DNA of 64,000 bases from the NCBI GenBank assembly GCA_018857735.1, contig JABMCL010000871.1, positions 555,001 to 619,000 on the forward strand. Direction: 5' to 3'. This DNA comes from Alviniconcha marisindica. Taxonomy: Eukaryota > Mollusca > Gastropoda > Provannidae. Positions within the stretch are counted from its first letter, which is position 1. Every line of letters begins with the position of its first letter. This document shows, piece after piece, positions 11,901 to 20,724 of the stretch. The notes under the pieces were generated by a model. It searched no databases. It was not told the DNA's origin and saw nothing but the letters and a program-made list of their open reading frames with translations. Made by a program: the position numbers and the translations under genes.

Positions 11901-14604
11901 CATCACCAGATGCTACACATGTGCAAAAGGAGTAGCTGGAAGTGTTGGATTGTTGGCTTTGTCATGCTGTCAGTTCATTTTGGATCGCCCCGATATAACT
12001 GCACCGGTTGACTGGGCATAAAACACCAACTTACTTACAGTTCATTTGGGGGGGGGGGGGGGGGGGATTTGGGCGCCCTGTAACAATCTCTGCTTTTGAT
12101 GTGGACCTTTGAATCATAACCCATTGATGTTGATATTTGTGGTATAGACTTATGTGCACATGATTTTTTTTTAAATTTGTCTTATTTTTGGTCCTATTTG
12201 TGCATATTGTTGTCCTGGTTTGACCTGGTATGTTGTCTTGCACTGGACAAAGCCTGTGTGCTGCATGATGCTTGCGTGGCTTTGCAGGGAGATGTAGGTC
12301 TTGCTGTCTCCATCCTAACCCTTACTGGATGCAGTAGATGCAGTTTGGTACTTGCACAGGCCAGTGATGGCATCCATTGATGCTGACACGGAACTGGTCT
12401 TTTGCAGATGATAGCTTGCCTTTCTGTTTCTCTCTCCGTCTGTGTGAAAATTGACAGCCAAAAAAGATCCAAACCCATAAAAGATTCAAAAGAATGCTTA
12501 TTTATTATGACATAGACAACACAATGCAGATTTTCAGGGAAATCGCCTTCTTCAGGCCACAAAACGACACTTAAACAACAGTGAAATGGTTAAAAACAAT
12601 GAAAAATGATGGAACAGGTGAAGTAACTTATCTTTTTTTGTTTGTTGTGTTCAGTGCTTGCTGGAAAAATCTTTTGACAGCCAAGAAAGAAAAGAAAAAT
12701 AAGAAAGCTTTTGTTTCTAATATTGTTAAAACAACAGACAAGAAAAAAAGAAGGCGTTTGATTATTATTATCAGTAGTAGTACTATTGTTATTTATAAAG
12801 TGATTATAAAGCAGCTTTTTTCCTTTTCCCTTAAAGTATGCCGTGTGTTTGTTCCCTTTCGGTAGCAAATTGGTATCAAACTTTTTATTTTAGTGGATAA
12901 TCCTGTGATGACCTGTTTCCTCCTCTACCACTATACATGAACATCGCACATTATTTTTCATTAATTCATTTTAAAATGGGTGTATTTTTTTTTTAATTTT
13001 GAAGCACATAAACAGATATCTTCATGTGGTGGAAATGGATTAGAAAAAGAGCAAACCCAAAATGTCAGGTCAAATTAAATAAACATGATAATTAACTTTT
13101 TGTTTTTTTAAAGACAATAGTGTAGTTTTTTTTCTTTTTTTTTCTTTTTTCCTTTTCATTGTAGGGGGGACTGGAGCGGAGTGAGATGTAAATACAATTT
13201 ATGTCAGACAGATGTACTGATGAGTTTTTGTGTTTATTTTTGTTCGGCATGAAGAGGATTGAACCCATGTTACATGATATGGGATTATTATCAATGCAAC
13301 TTCCTTCCATTTGCACCATTGTGATAAATGTCTTGATAATGATATCGATCATTCACAACCGTGGAGGGTTCCATGCTGAGCTCTAAGCCCCACCTCCCAC
13401 TGTTACGCTCCCACAAGCTTTCAACCTGACCACCAGTTCATACTGTGTTGACTGATTAAATGCACGATGATTTGAGGCCGATTCCAGTGTTCAGGTAAAT
13501 TAGATTGGCCTCCTTTCATTGAAGCTGAGCTGAGGCTTTGATTGAAGCTTTGATTGAACCTTTGATAGATATATATATATATATGTCTTGTCATCAGTGA
13601 TTCTACACCATTACCTGTGTGTAAGGCTTTCTTTGAAATCCACCAGTAGTCTTTTGCTCTGTTGCTATGCTTTAGCTTGTGGGCCAGACATAGCGGCCAC
13701 CTATCAGATGTTCTGCCATCAGTGATCCTACACCCTTTCCTGTGTGTACAGCTTTGACCGGAATCCACCAGCAGTCTTTTGCTCTGTTGCTGCGCTTTAG
13801 CTTGTGGGCCAGATGTGGCGGCCGCCTATCAGCCTTTTTGCGTGGACTGTTATTTGTAACATTCTCAGCGGCAGAAGCTGCTTGAGCAGCTGGCAGCCCA
13901 GAACTCTCTGTGTCACAACATATAAGATGGTCCTGAAGCTGCTTGAGTGGTTGGCAGCCCAGAACTCTCTGTCACATCACGTTAAGATGGTCCTGAAGCC
14001 GCTTGAGTGATCAGCAAGCAGTCCAGAACTCTGTGTCATATCATGTTAAGGTGGTTCTGAAGCCACTTGAGTGATCAGCAAGCAGTCCAGAACTCTGTCA
14101 CATCACGTTAAGATGGTCCTGAAGCCACTTGAGTGATCAGCAAGCGGTCCAGAACTCTGTGTCGCATCATGTTAAGATGGTCCTGAAGCCGCTTGAGTGA
14201 TCAGCAAGCAGTCCAGAACTCTGTGTCATATCATGTTAAGGTGGTTCTGAAGCCACTTGAGTGATCAGCAAGCAGTCCAGAACTCTGTCACATCACGTTA
14301 AGATGGTCCTGAAGCCACTTGAGTGATCAGCAAGTGGTCCAGAACTCTCTGTGTCGCATCATGTTAAGATGGTCCTGAAGCCGCTTGAATGATCAGCAAG
14401 CAGTCCAGAACTCTCTGTGTCGCATCACGTTAAGATGGTCCAAACTAACAGGTGTTGCTGCTGTTTTTTGTTTTTTTCCATTCTTCTTCTTTTTCCCCCA
14501 CTAGAACTCTGAAGCTCAGCCATAGTCAGGGGATATTTTACATGGGCAGCTGTTTACCTGCTTGTGTGTATGTGTGTGTGTGTGTATATATATGTGTGTG
14601 TTTG

Positions 14605-14677
<73 letters not shown>

Positions 14678-17600
14678 TTAACTACACATACAGTATATCT
14701 ATATAACTACACATGCAGTATATTATATATATATATATATATAACTACACATGCAATTTATAACTACACATGCAGTATATATATATATATATATATAATA
14801 ACTACACATGCAGTAAGCCCTTCCATTTAGGCAGCTGTGCACTGGCTTCGTGCGATCCTGACAGGCTTTGGATACAACGTTGCTCTCGTTGGCAGGCAAA
14901 CTGCGAGGCCAACGAGGTTCCCGTGTTCAACGTGGAGCACAACTGGCAGGCCGTGCGAGGTCCGGCATCGCTGGGTGAGCTGGCCGTGGACACCAAGGCA
15001 ACCAACTACGGTCTGGTGCATCTGCACTGGCACCTGGCCCTCCTGATGCATGCCGTGCTGTTCTTCGGCATGAAGAGCGTCAAAGTCATGTCACTCTTTG
15101 ACAGAAGGGTGGGTGCAGCAGGCTGTCTTCAAGATCAGTCGGTGAAACTGTTTGTTGCCTGGGTGTGGTGCATGGTGCTGTGATTGTCAGGGGTATCTGT
15201 TGCCTGGATGTGGTGCATGGTGCTGTGATTGTCAGGGGTACCTGTTGCCTGGATGTGGTTTGTGGTGCTGTGATTGTGAGGGGTATCTGTTGCCTGGATG
15301 TAGTGCGTGGTGCTGTGATTGTGAGGGGTATCTGTTGCCTGGATGTGGTGCATGGTGCTGTGATTGTCAGGGGTAACTATGGACTGGATGTGGTGCATGG
15401 TGCTGTGATTTTCAGGGGTAACTATTGTCTGGATGTGGTGCATGGTGCTGTGATTGTCAGGGGTACCTGTTGCCTGGATGTGGTGCGTGATGCTGTGATT
15501 GTCAGGGGTATCTGTTGCCTGGATGTGGTGCATGGTGCTGTGATTGTCAGGGGTAACTATGGACTGGATGTGGTGCATGGTGCTGTGATTGTCAGGGGTA
15601 CCTGTTGCCTGGATGTGGTGCGTGGTGCTGTGATTGTCAGGGGTATCTGTTGCCTGGATGTGGTACATGGTGCCATGATTGTCAGGGGTATCTGTTGCCT
15701 GGATGTAGTGTGTGGTGCTGTGATTGTGAGGGGTATCTGTTGCCTGGATGTGGTGCATGGTGCTGTGATTGTCAGGGGTATCTGTTGCCTGGGTGTGGTA
15801 TGTGGTGCTGTGATTGTTAGGGGTATCTGTTGCCTGGATGTGGTGCGTGGTGCTGTGATTGTCAGGGGTATCTGTTGCCTGGGTGTGATATGTGCTGTTG
15901 AGACTGCTTGATTCAGTTTGCAAGAAATGAGTGAGAGAGATTCCCAAAGAGGGAAAAGTGTATTAATTTACATATTCAAAAATTATCACTTACATATATT
16001 TAACTGGTGTTTTTTTGTTTTGTTTTTATCCAGTGTTGAATCACTTTGCATGTGCTGTCAAGCAACTTTCAGCATTGTGATGCCTACATATACACACACT
16101 TACACACACATACACACACATGCACACACACGCACGCAAGTGCGCGCACACGCGGAGATAACACAAAGGAAAGACTATTGGGAAGAAAACAAGCAAACAC
16201 AGCAGATTTCATCCATTCATTGCTGCCTTATGACCCTTCATTCTATATATATATATATGGTATTCATGCTGCTCACTGGACGGGTTCTTTTTCCTCACCC
16301 AGGGCAAAGCTGCGTTTTTCAAAGACCTGCACTTTCATCCTCTACTTCCTAGCCAGACAGTGGATGATGCTTTGGCACTGGAGAGACAAACGGTGGGACA
16401 GTTGTTTGTAACTGCTGTATAGCACGGTACAATACAGTTAGATACAACACAATCTCTTTTGAGTCTGTAGTGTGAAACAGTTTGAAGAGATAATATTGAA
16501 AGAGAATGGCATCACTGCTTTACAGAAATGTTTGTGCCATATATGTGATGATTATTCCATAAGAAGAGAAGTATATGTCTGAGGCAGAGCATAAGAGTTC
16601 ATGCACAAATTTGACATGTATATGTATATATATATGTATGTTTGGGGAGGGGCGGGCATAATAACACTTTTCAAGTACAATGGTTTGTCGTGCATATTTG
16701 TATTCATAATCAGTATACTGTGTTACCACAGTTCTGACAGGACGCACCAGGGTAGGAAAAATGGAAAATTTCCGCTTCCCAGTGTGTCAAAACTAGTTGC
16801 CCAGGCCCCAGTCTTAAAATCAAGCATTCTGATTAAAATGGGCGGTAAGTTTGCCAAATGGACTATGAAGGTCAGTTAACGTGACAAGCACGGAGCAGAT
16901 CGAAGACTGCCGGTTTTTAAGCAAAACTTGTGAACGTCTGACTCACGCCGCCCTGTTGACAGGCGCTGTCGCGCATAGTGACCGCCGCCATCGAGACCCT
17001 GGGACCCCCCGTGCACGAAGCCAGGACCTTCAAGATGGGGCCCGACGTTCCCGCGCCCGTCTTCGTCAAGCGCCCCAGCATGCTGACCTTCTACTGGCCC
17101 CGCACCTGCATGACGCTGGCAGAGGAGCTGGGGGTGGACGAGGAGTTCATCCGCCGACATTTCATCATCGAGCTCTACTCCCACGGGCACGACGACCTGG
17201 CTAGGACTGTGAGTGGGGAACGCTGTTTGTTGTTGAGCTGTCACATTCATGTGTGTGTGTTGTTGGGGAAAAAGGGAGGGGGTCTTTTTCTTTCCGTTCT
17301 TATGTTCTTTTTTCTCTTTTTTTTTTTATCAGATGAGCAACACTTGCTTTTAAAGGTACTGTACATTGTGTTTTTGCCTTGTCCGTTTTGATACTTTTGT
17401 GATTGTTTATGATGGGTGGTGGTGGGGGGGGGTCCGGGTGATTGAAGTGAATAAAAGTTATGACATGCAGAATTGAAATGAATTAACTGTATGACAAGAG
17501 AGGGTTGAAATGCGTGAAATTATGGAAGAGAGGGTTGAAATGGGTGAAATTTGTGGCAGAGTGGGTTGAAACAGTCAAATTCATTACAGACATGGTGAAA

Positions 17601-18866
17601 TGGAGAGTGGAAATGTCAGAAACTTTTGGCAGAGAGGGTTGAGATTGGAGAAATTTATGTCAGAAAGAGTTCACATGAGTGAAATTTGTCAGGAGGGATT
17701 GAAATGAGTGAAAGTATGGAGTAAATCCCATGCTTTGTCATGTTGGGGGGGGGGGGGGGGGGAGAGAGGTGGTATTCAATTTTGCTGTTTGTTGAGCAGT
17801 TTGGTATTTAAGACTGACCGGTGTCAGTGTCATGACAGTGATCACAGACAGAGCACTCTTACTAGACCACTCATCCACACCGTCCACAGAGGAATTTTAA
17901 GAGACGAGAGAACACTCACTCTCAACCTCTCTCCTGACCAGATCCACGGCTTTGTGGGAGAGCAGCACAAGTTTGGGCGGCAGCTGCTGCTGGTGGCGGG
18001 GCGACGCATGGCCTACCGCACCATCTACGAGCACCCCAAGGAGATGCCTCGCCTGCTGGGAGAGATGACCACGGGCCTCAGCCACTGGCTCAAGTCAATG
18101 GTATGGTGGCTGCGCGCTTTTGGTCTTTGATGAATAATAATAAAGTATTTATAAAGCGCACAATCTTGTCCATAGAGACTATTCTAAGCGCTTCACACAC
18201 ACGCACGCACACATGCACGCACGCACACACGCATGCACGCACACACACACAGGCACCTGCACACACGAGCATTCTGACTATACAAAGTTTAATTTACACA
18301 GACAGTTTGTCTTTCAGCTGCACTTTCCTTAGGCAAATAGCAAAGCAGGGTTAAGAGAAGCAATACGTGCCTACAGACTTTAACCACTTCTTCGAACTTT
18401 ATGGTATATAGGGGGTTAGCACTGTAGTGGAGGTGACGTGTGCAGCGATAATTATTCTGGTACAAGTGTAGCTTAAGGCATTGTTCTGGTACAAGTGTAA
18501 TGGTGCATCATTCTGGTACAAGCGCAAGGCATTTTTGTGGGACAAGCGCAATGAATTGTTGATAAATTATTGGGGCACAAGCATACTAAATTATTGTAGT
18601 GTAAGCATAATGCCATGCATGTGTCTGATGTACTTTTCTCCTGGTGCATTTCCTTGCAATTTTTTTCTTTCTTCCCCCAACAGGACATGGACAAGCTCGT
18701 GTACAAGATGTCTCCGCTCCACGACAACATGAGGCTGCTGCACGAGGCGGCCAAGCGACTCCCAGAAAACAGCAGGGAACAGAACCTCGCTCTGGAGCTC
18801 ATCGAGTTCCTGGAACTGCTGATCACCTTGAAAATTAGCGCTGAGCCTGACATCCAGGATCACTGA
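1163..18866 (+). CDS. RAB3GAP2: RAB3GAP2, Rab3 GTPase-activating protein non-catalytic subunit (3' half of gene, 14 exons)
   Basis: Known role of the family: RAB3GAP2 pairs with catalytic RAB3GAP1. The complex is a GAP for Rab3 and an exchange factor for Rab18 at the ER, acting in regulated exocytosis and lipid-droplet/ER traffic. Joined exons: 1163-1259, 2010-2170, 2769-3087, 3414-3590, 4466-4572, 5580-5646, 6331-6402, 7667-7702, 8631-8705, 14896-15108, 16303-16392, 16963-17208, 17942-18100, 18684-18866. They encode about 666 residues, the C-terminal half of a family whose human member has about 1390. Recognisable stretches are LLLLHCLSMEELSVSAIP, an acidic DKEDDDDKDNDKDN segment, QLMEKVGKAPKDRLCRK and the SLFDRRGKAAFFKDL block. 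All joins keep phase except exon 6331-6402, which is one base too long. The identification rests on remembered family similarity, not a search. Confidence 0.88.
1260..1856 (+). other. Intron, nothing recognised
   Basis: Intron sequence after window exon 1. It holds only a short ATT run near 1450-1467; no gene or element is recognised. Confidence 0.6.
1857..2035 (+). repeat. Two-copy tandem duplication across the exon 2 acceptor
   Basis: An about 90-bp segment starting ttgtttgttcatatg occurs twice. Copy 1 ends aactgcag|gcacatctgg (decoy junction after 1918); copy 2 contains the true junction aactgcag|acacatctga at 2010. Confidence 0.85.
2010..2170 (+). CDS. RAB3GAP2: RAB3GAP2 window exon 2
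   Basis: Acceptor aaactgcag, donor GTGTGG at 2171. The split GAC codon opens it, then TSEVLVDHNSISPWWQRV; it ends in phase 0 at QTEAK. The poly-G run at 2212-2243 lies in the following intron, not in the exon. Confidence 0.88.
2769..3087 (+). CDS. RAB3GAP2: RAB3GAP2 window exon 3, acidic linker
   Basis: Acceptor ttcccaccag, donor GTAACA at 3088; 319 nt, phase 0 in and 1 out. It begins with a low-complexity Asp/Glu/Lys stretch, probably a disordered linker. A conserved-looking helical part follows (SSWVNLSVDMAEWEVLLKQL, then SALLHINIPASERMPG). Confidence 0.92.
3140..3210 (-). mobile_element. (TTAC)n-tailed dispersed repeat fragment
   Basis: Contains ctgatataaccgtactgg, ctgactgggcgtaaaacacc and a TACC/TTAC tail. 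The same core recurs at 11431-11650, 11985-12035, 47829-47882 and 56075-56120, in both orientations. Confidence 0.7.
3287..3471 (+). repeat. Two-copy duplication across the exon 4 acceptor
   Basis: Intron plus 58 bp of exon are duplicated in tandem, offset 97 bp. The upstream copy has an intact acceptor (ctctccag|ggtcc, decoy exon start 3317) and coding-like sequence through GGGGCCAAGTCA. The 97-bp offset is not a multiple of three, so using the decoy would shift the frame. Confidence 0.92.
3414..3590 (+). CDS. RAB3GAP2: RAB3GAP2 window exon 4
   Basis: Acceptor catctcaccag, strong donor GTAAGT at 3591; 177 nt. Translation starts GSISELVARYVASQGLGAK and ends in a Gln/Glu-rich stretch, then VTKLERLQ. 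The first 58 nt and the acceptor are duplicated 97 bp upstream, so the downstream copy was chosen because only it leads in frame to the donor. Confidence 0.9.
3747..3885. repeat. CA microsatellite
   Basis: Nearly pure (CA)n from about 3747 to 3819, then a degenerate CA/CATG tract. It lies in a RAB3GAP2 intron. Confidence 0.98.
4115..4405 (+). repeat. About 80-bp tandem repeat resembling serial micro-exons, 4 units
   Basis: Each unit contains ttctgttgcag, then 17 nt (acctgtggaacaccaag), then GTAAA or GTAAG: a complete acceptor-exon-donor pattern at about 80-bp spacing just upstream of exon 5. No coding role can be assigned. Confidence 0.9.
4466..4572 (+). CDS. RAB3GAP2: RAB3GAP2 window exon 5
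   Basis: Acceptor tttgtttcaaag, donor GTAAGG at 4573. Translation is SYLEDLRKRFPNSLDNDI through SWEYAVLWNKDAE, ending in phase 0. It follows an array of pseudo-exon-like 80-bp repeats. Confidence 0.92.
5196..5455. repeat. CA-rich compound microsatellite
   Basis: Interrupted CA/CATG/ACACAA tracts in the intron before exon 6. Apparent Cys/Val or His/Thr open frames here are repeat artefacts. Confidence 0.95.
5580..5646 (+). CDS. RAB3GAP2: RAB3GAP2 window exon 6
   Basis: Acceptor ctgccctgtcag, donor GTCAGT at 5647; 67 nt. Encodes EVTHLQLSLEYLKLVQNAVL and RQ, ending one base into a Gly codon completed by exon 7. Confidence 0.9.
5925..5972. repeat. CA microsatellite
   Basis: Short (CA)n tract in the intron between exons 6 and 7. 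Confidence 0.95.
5975..6330 (+). repeat. 27-bp minisatellite plus decayed exon-7 copy
   Basis: About eleven units of ttttgggaagctttatgttg with aggtgttg run to the acceptor of exon 7. Inside the array, at about 6066-6120, is a diverged copy of the exon head: gtttgtccaacatgctgtgg against the exon's gtgtgtccagcatgatgtgg. There the acceptor AG is lost. Confidence 0.88.
6331..6402 (+). CDS. RAB3GAP2: RAB3GAP2 window exon 7 (apparent +1 frameshift)
   Basis: Acceptor gttgttgttgcag, donor GTGAGT at 6403. The first part reads GVSSMMWHMFVIKRF; the last part reads PAAAQLMEK in a different frame. That second frame is the one that joins the next exon (VGKAPKDRLCRK). The exon is 72 nt where 71 would keep phase. 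The likeliest extra base is one C in CCCC at 6374-6377. It could be an assembly error in a homopolymer, a polymorphism or a true lesion; conserved-looking sequence on both sides argues for error. Confidence 0.82.
6565..6885 (+). repeat. About 60-bp tandem repeat
   Basis: Roughly four copies of a unit containing gccattgtttggtcaagcat and gttagaaatcccaagc, followed by two copies of gaagatggcatgtggctgcc. Purely intronic. Confidence 0.85.
7137..7666 (+). repeat. 18-bp array of acceptor-like units (tctgtttctattcctagg)
   Basis: About 25-30 degenerate units. Most are pyrimidine-rich and many end CCTAGG, so the array is a ladder of potential 3' splice sites. The last unit supplies the true acceptor of the 36-nt microexon. 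Confidence 0.93.
7667..7702 (+). CDS. RAB3GAP2: RAB3GAP2 window exon 8, 36-nt microexon
   Basis: Twelve codons, VGKAPKDRLCRK, between acceptor ttcctag and donor GTAAGA at 7703, phase 0 on both sides. The acceptor is the last unit of an 18-bp array in which nearly every unit carries a pyrimidine tract and CCTAG. Confidence 0.9.
8099..8225. repeat. C-rich tract
   Basis: Polypyrimidine stretch of CCACC/CCCC runs within the intron before exon 9. Confidence 0.9.
8631..8705 (+). CDS. RAB3GAP2: RAB3GAP2 window exon 9
   Basis: Acceptor ctgttccaacag, donor GTGAGG at 8706; 75 nt, phase 0/0. Encodes EVGMSDKSLTTFAGLVVDLL and KIIME. The next intron is the longest of the gene (6.2 kb). Confidence 0.92.
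9085..9560 (+). repeat. About 150-bp tandem repeat, 3 copies
   Basis: Units beginning gctgccaatggtttgattgc occur three times with about 90% identity by eye. They lie in the long RAB3GAP2 intron and have no recognised origin. Confidence 0.9.
10195..10390 (-). mobile_element. Dispersed repeat E, copy 1
   Basis: Contains gatccaaacacataaaagg, ttcaaaagaatgctg and acaacatgtaaattttcagg. Near-identical segments are at 12463-12640 and 58147-58390, with a palindromic version at 20591-20706 and a fragment at 40246-40345. In copy 2 the reverse complement has CTGAAGAAGG followed by an AATAAA-like end, which reminds me of retroelement 3' tails; the class is not established. Confidence 0.7.
11431..11650 (+). 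mobile_element. (TTAC)n-tailed repeat, three tandem 72-bp units
   Basis: Units of agtaagtaagtaagttggtg, ttttac.cccagtcaaccgg and tacggttatatcagg repeat three times. An inverted fragment of the same element lies at 11985-12035. Confidence 0.85.
11985..12035 (-). mobile_element. (TTAC)n-tailed repeat fragment
   Basis: gatataactgcaccggttga, then ctgggcataaaacacc and aacttacttac: the reverse complement of the 11431-11650 unit. Confidence 0.75.
12463..12640 (-). mobile_element. Dispersed repeat E, copy 2
   Basis: Diverged copy of the 10195-10390 element (gatccaaacccataaaagat; cagattttcagggaaatcgc). Confidence 0.7.
12640..13610 (+). other. Intron, AT-rich, nothing recognised
   Basis: Low-complexity AT-rich stretch of the 6.2-kb RAB3GAP2 intron with T-runs and a short AT repeat near 13570. 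Open frames here have no coding character. Confidence 0.6.
13613..14440 (+). repeat. Dispersed repeat G fragment and derived 60-bp array
   Basis: A 122-bp tandem pair (13613-13830; ttttgctctgttgctatgct, cttgtgggccagacatagcg) resembles 20735-20870. Its tail, gcagcccagaactctctgtg, then expands into about nine 58-61-bp units (gttaagatggtcctgaagcc) to 14440. The array thus appears to have grown out of a transposon-like element. Confidence 0.8.
14560..14815. repeat. TG and TA microsatellites with aactacacatgcag repeats
   Basis: (TG)n at about 14616-14675, then several aactacacatgcagtatat units separated by (TA)n. Confidence 0.95.
14896..15108 (+). CDS. RAB3GAP2: RAB3GAP2 window exon 10
   Basis: Acceptor ctcgttggcag, donor GTGGGT at 15109; 213 nt, phase 0/0. 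Encodes ANCEANEVPVFNVEHNW through KSVKVMSLFDRR. A 45-bp minisatellite begins about 50 bp after the donor. Confidence 0.92.
15155..15895 (+). repeat. 45-bp minisatellite, about 16 units
   Basis: Units of ctgttgcctggatgtggtgc, atggtgctgtgattgtcagg and ggtat. Because 45 is divisible by three, frames of about 250-270 codons stay open on both strands by chance; they are not genes. Confidence 0.97.
16303..16392 (+). CDS. RAB3GAP2: RAB3GAP2 window exon 11
   Basis: Acceptor ttcctcacccag, donor GTGGGA at 16393; 90 nt, phase 0/0. Encodes GKAAFFKDLHFHPLLPSQTV through LALERQT, continuing the conserved SLFD..GK.AFF block. Confidence 0.9.
16963..17208 (+). CDS. RAB3GAP2: RAB3GAP2 window exon 12
   Basis: Acceptor cctgttgacag, donor GTGAGT at 17209; 246 nt, phase 0/0. 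Encodes ALSRIVTAAIETLGPP, then MTLAEELGVDEEFIRRHFII and ELYSHGHDDLART. GC-rich compared with its introns. Confidence 0.93.
17450..17720 (+). repeat. Degenerate 30-45-bp repeat
   Basis: About seven units containing gagagggttgaaatgggtga and aaatt, in the intron between exons 12 and 13. A poly-G run follows at 17744-17762. Confidence 0.8.
17942..18100 (+). CDS. RAB3GAP2: RAB3GAP2 window exon 13
   Basis: Acceptor ctctcctgaccag, donor GTATGG at 18101; 159 nt, phase 0/0. Encodes IHGFVGEQHKFGRQLLLVAG and RRMAYRTIYEHPKEMPRLLG, ending HWLKSM. Confidence 0.93.
18125..18305. mobile_element. Dispersed repeat sharing sequence with 36380-36515
   Basis: Both sites have aataataataaa, tatttata, cttgtcc.gagagactrttc, taagcgc, a CA tract, and caggcacctgcA with gactataca. 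Probably the 3' part of a retroelement. Confidence 0.65.
18455..18610 (+). repeat. Short tandem repeat before the last RAB3GAP2 exon
   Basis: Four to five degenerate units of attctggtacaagtgtaatg, intronic. Confidence 0.75.
18684..18866 (+). CDS. RAB3GAP2: RAB3GAP2 terminal coding exon
   Basis: Acceptor cttcccccaacag; stop TGA at 18864-18866. Encodes DMDKLVYKMSPLHDNMRLLH and an amphipathic C-terminus ending ISAEPDIQDH. The last about 55 coding bases, the stop and the next about 45 bases are repeated three more times downstream. Confidence 0.93.
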   Translation, partial: DMDKLVYKMSPLHDNMRLLHEAAKRLPENSREQNLALELIEFLELLITLKISAEPDIQDH

Positions 18867-19212
18867 ACAAAGGCGCGCAGTTTGGCGCACAGAGCTTCGC
18901 CTCAAGGACCTCGTTGCTGATCACCTTAAAAACTGGCGCCGAGCCTGAGATTCAGGAACACTGAACAACGGCGTGTAGGTTGGGCATGCAGAGCTTTGCC
19001 CCAGGACCTCATGGAATTGCCTCCAGCTGTTGATCAGCTTGAAAATAGGTTTGCTGAAGCTGAGCGATACTGAACACCAAAAAAGGTGTGTAGTTTGGCA
19101 TGCAGAGCTTTGCCCCAGGACCTCATGGAATTGCCGCCAGCCGCTGATCAGCTTGAAAACAAGTTTGCTGAAGCTGAGGGATGTTGAACACCGAACAAAG
19201 GCATGCGATTTG
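18809..19212 (+). repeat. Four tandem copies of the RAB3GAP2 stop-codon region
   Basis: The motif ctgatcacctt occurs at offsets of 98, 113 and 114 bp (gatca at 18821, 18919, 19032, 19146). Copy 1 is the true end (LLITLKISAEPDIQDH, stop). Copy 2 still reads LITLKTGAEPEIQEH and stop. Copies 3 and 4 (LISLKIGLLKLSDTE-like) have drifted. All extra copies lie in the 3' UTR. Confidence 0.92.
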
Positions 19213-20590
19213 GAACATTTCGCGTTCCTCCATCCAAGCGGGCATTGTGGAGATTTGGCGGCGGCGCATTGTTTTGTGTGGCGGTTACTGCTGGTTCCTG
19301 TTCGGAGAGGTTCCTCAGAGTACCAAACATTTCCAGCATGTAATTCCCCTACATAATCTGTAACTCTGTGCCATACAGACACTGATATACAGTTCAGCAA
19401 GTCCCACCAAGCCATACATCCCAAAACATTCAGGGTTTGACAAACTAAATGAAATCCCAAACGAAATGGTTTTGAGGAAGGAAAAAAAAAAAAACTTGTG
19501 CTGATAGATTTGGTGGAGAACATTTTGTTAGTTTACTTGTTTTTTGCATGATGGTTTTAGAATGTAGTCCTTTTTTTCTGCTTTTTTGGCTGGCTGAAAT
19601 TATCTGTAGCAGAAAAAAAAAAAAAAACTCCTTTGCTGGCGGGAATGGTTGTAGGCAAGGGAACAGATTTCACTCCCGTTCCTCCGAAGGCGTCCGACAG
19701 CAAATGAGACTTCCTGCTGCCCGATGGATCTCAGTTCTGCACCAACCTGGTCTTCCCATCGATTCTTTATTTTTTCCCCACTCTGCATCATAACAGATCT
19801 GTGGGTTTTTTCTTCTTCTTGCACCTTGACATGCATTAACTGTGACGACGCTTTGAGTCAGGTAAGGGGCCACAGCATAGCTCGTTGCATGGGCGTACAA
19901 TTCTAGCCCAGCTCACGTTTGAGTCTGAAACTGACCCACAGACGGTTATGAATGCTGCTGTTGTCATTGTGAGAGGGGTAGTGGTGGTGGTATTTCTGTG
20001 GGAAGGAGGAGAGGGATGGGGTGGGGCTCATTTCAAATGGAGAGTGTGAAACTTTATTCTGTTGCACTGTAATGCAGGTTACTCACACGAAAAGGACTTT
20101 ATTGTTGCTTCGTGTATGTGGGCGTGTGTGCGCGTGCATGTGTTATGTGTGTGTATGATTGTGGGTGTGCATGTATGTGCGTGCACATGAGAGAATCAGA
20201 GAGACTGAGATTAAAAAGCAAACCCAGTAGCATCCAGGGTGTCTTGGAAAGTGGCGACAAGACAGCGACAGCCTAGTTCAGTGGGCAAGTATCAGTAGAG
20301 GGTTGCACGGAGTTCTGCAGGACCGACCTCTGAACTGTGCCTCCCCTCCCCTCACGCTTTTGATCCTCCCTCCCCACACGCTTTTGATTTGGCCGCCTGT
20401 GCGACACCTCGTTGAATGGTGTGATGCAGTGATTTGAGTCTGAGTCCTGCATTGAAGTGAATGCAATTTTGCTCATCTGATTGCAGTTAATATTTCAAGT
20501 CATTGTCGAATGAGCACCAGTGCTTGCTCATTAGTGTTAAAAAATTATTTTTTAAATCTGAAACGAGAATGACTAACAGTGTTCTAAAGC
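19212..20590 (+). other. RAB3GAP2 3' UTR or downstream sequence, nothing recognised
   Basis: No exon, domain or clear element seen. It contains A/T runs at 19480-19495 and 19613-19627 and a TG-rich tract near 20110-20185. Confidence 0.5.
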
Positions 20591-20706
20591 AAGATCTAAA
20601 CGCATAAAAGGTTAAAAAGAAGACTACTTATTAAGTTATTATGACCACAAAAAAATACTGTCATAATAAATAGCGTTCTTATTAACCTTTTAGGTGTCTG
20701 GATCTT
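20591..20706. repeat. Imperfect palindrome of dispersed repeat E
   Basis: Left arm 20591-20643 (aagatctaaacgcataaaag...) pairs with right arm 20661-20706 (...ccttttaggtgtctggatct), with a loop of about 17 nt. An AATAAA at 20665-20670 lies inside the right arm. Confidence 0.8.
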
Positions 20707-20724
20707 TAACATTTCGTTTGGAAC

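Noticed and set aside
8706..14895. A missing RAB3GAP2 exon in the 6.2-kb intron
   Set aside because: Phase is 0 on both sides, the protein reads smoothly from LLKIIME to ANCEANEVPVF, and no conserved coding block with splice sites was found.
15135..15947. Open frames of about 250-270 codons on both strands
   Set aside because: They lie wholly in a 45-bp minisatellite; a period divisible by three keeps all frames open. No splice or codon signal supports a gene.
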